Below, piece by piece: positions 63,657-64,000 of a stretch of 64,000 nucleotides of DNA. This stretch comes from Pandoraea sp. ASV26 (GTDB taxonomy: Bacteria; Pseudomonadota; Gammaproteobacteria; Burkholderiales; Burkholderiaceae), in the NCBI RefSeq assembly GCF_016428915.1, contig NZ_JAELTP010000010.1, forward strand, positions 1 to 64,000, written 5' to 3'. The translations under genes and the position numbers were made by a program. Numbering within the stretch: the first letter of the stretch is position 1; each line of letters starts with the position of its first letter. The notes beneath the pieces are model-generated. The model was not told the origin of the DNA, did not search any database, and saw only the letters and a program-made list of their open reading frames with translations.

Positions 63657-63780
63657 CGGCTCGCTCACGCAGTGTCATTGAAGTGTTGAGTCGGTTAATC
63701 AGCGCGCATGGCGCGCCGCGCTATCTTCGGTCAGACAACGGGCCGGAATTTGTCAGCGCGGCGCTGCTGAAATCGCTATG
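63657..63780 (+). mobile_element. IS3-family transposase (OrfB) fragment
   Basis: The plus strand encodes VIEVLSRLISAHGAPRYLRS followed by DNGPEFVSAALLKSL, the second catalytic aspartate region of the DDE core of IS3 transposases. No other part is convincing. The frame becomes unrelated after about 63780. The 200 bp before it (63457-63656) hold no gene and may include the IS end. Confidence 0.65.
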
Positions 63781-63857
63781 CACAATCAAGCCCCGAGGCG
63801 GCCGACATTGCCAGTACGCCGAGCGCAGCGCCGTGCAGACAAGTGCCGCATCAATCA

Positions 63858-64000
63858 CTAATACGATTTCGGCAATCCCAGCGCACGTTCGGCGATAAAA
63901 CACAGAATCATTTCGCGTGACACCGGGGCCAACTGTGTCGCCACCATCTCGCGGAAATAGCGTTCGACATGGTACTCGCTCGCATACCCCATGCCGCCAT
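63858..64000 (-). CDS. Acyl-CoA dehydrogenase (C-terminal part)
   Basis: The minus strand encodes GGMGYASEYHVERYFREM, then VATQLAPVSREMILCFIAER and ALGLPKSY before a TAG at 63858-63860. This is the end of the acyl-CoA dehydrogenase family; GGMGYASEYHVERYFRE is the flavin/helix-J signature near the C-terminus. The gene continues beyond the window. It is an FAD enzyme that oxidises acyl-CoA thioesters. Confidence 0.88.
   Translation of the reverse strand, partial: GGMGYASEYHVERYFREMVATQLAPVSREMILCFIAERALGLPKSY

Noticed and set aside
1-64000. CRISPR arrays, rRNA genes, phage or plasmid origins
   Set aside because: No regularly spaced direct repeats, rRNA signature or replication/integration module was seen; the only tandem repeats are the short arrays listed.

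Overview
The window is GC-rich chromosomal DNA, dense in genes on both strands. It carries the sel genes for selenocysteine, many LysR regulators, a Burkholderiales-type porin, a DUF4148 protein, a FecIR-type iron uptake operon and NsrR. These families point to a beta-proteobacterium of the Burkholderiaceae; Pandoraea or a close relative is my guess from gene style and has not been checked by any search. No rRNA, CRISPR array, complete prophage or complete insertion sequence is visible. Insertion sequences appear only as IS3-family scraps near 13.7 kb and 63.7 kb.

Layout. 0-3.9 kb: end of fdhE, then selA-selB and a clear selC tRNA (anticodon UCA), a selenocysteine cassette linked to formate dehydrogenase. 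3.9-10.3 kb: peroxidase-like protein, MHS transporter, small kinase, LysE exporter, ferritin-like protein and esterase, mixed with four decayed genes. 10.4-13.5 kb: a LysR gene divergent from a UbiD/UbiX decarboxylase pair, with a clean operator between them. 13.9-17.1 kb: GntR regulator with its own operator, a DAACS symporter and a threonine-aldolase-type enzyme. 17.3-18.0 kb: ribA. 18.0-25.5 kb: an iron operon on the minus strand (fecI, fecR, TonB receptor, DUF4198, DUF3649, PepSY, DUF3325) under a near-consensus Fur box. 25.6-30.2 kb: a magnesium locus made of a structured leader, a stand-alone MgtC-type C-terminal domain, an mgtL-like leader ORF with an attenuator-like element, an MgtA P-type ATPase and an outer-membrane barrel protein.

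30.4-41 kb: MarR, cysteine desulfurase, NsrR, AraC, porin, a degenerate GDPD-like protein, a DeoR/GlpR-type repressor, and an Lrp-type regulator divergent from a glmS gene. 41-50.9 kb: a catabolic or resistance region with a minus-strand operon (SDR, amidohydrolase, DMT protein, barrel protein) divergent from a LysR gene, then an alcohol-dehydrogenase-like gene, another LysR and an MFS pump that share palindromic promoter elements, then a further LysR. 51-57 kb: MFS pump with a DsbA/FrnE-like protein, DUF985 cupin, flavin reductase and a lone NuoM-like subunit. 57.3-63.5 kb: an ABC importer (binding protein and two permeases, no ATPase) with a LacI repressor and a perfect 18-bp palindrome, followed by a phosphatidylinositol-specific phospholipase C and an inositol monophosphatase, which together suggest use of inositol phospholipids. 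The window ends inside an acyl-CoA dehydrogenase gene on the minus strand.

The most promising candidates for something undescribed are the leader and attenuator in front of mgtA (26409-26635), the structured RNA leader before the MgtC-like gene, and the PI-PLC/inositol/ABC locus.
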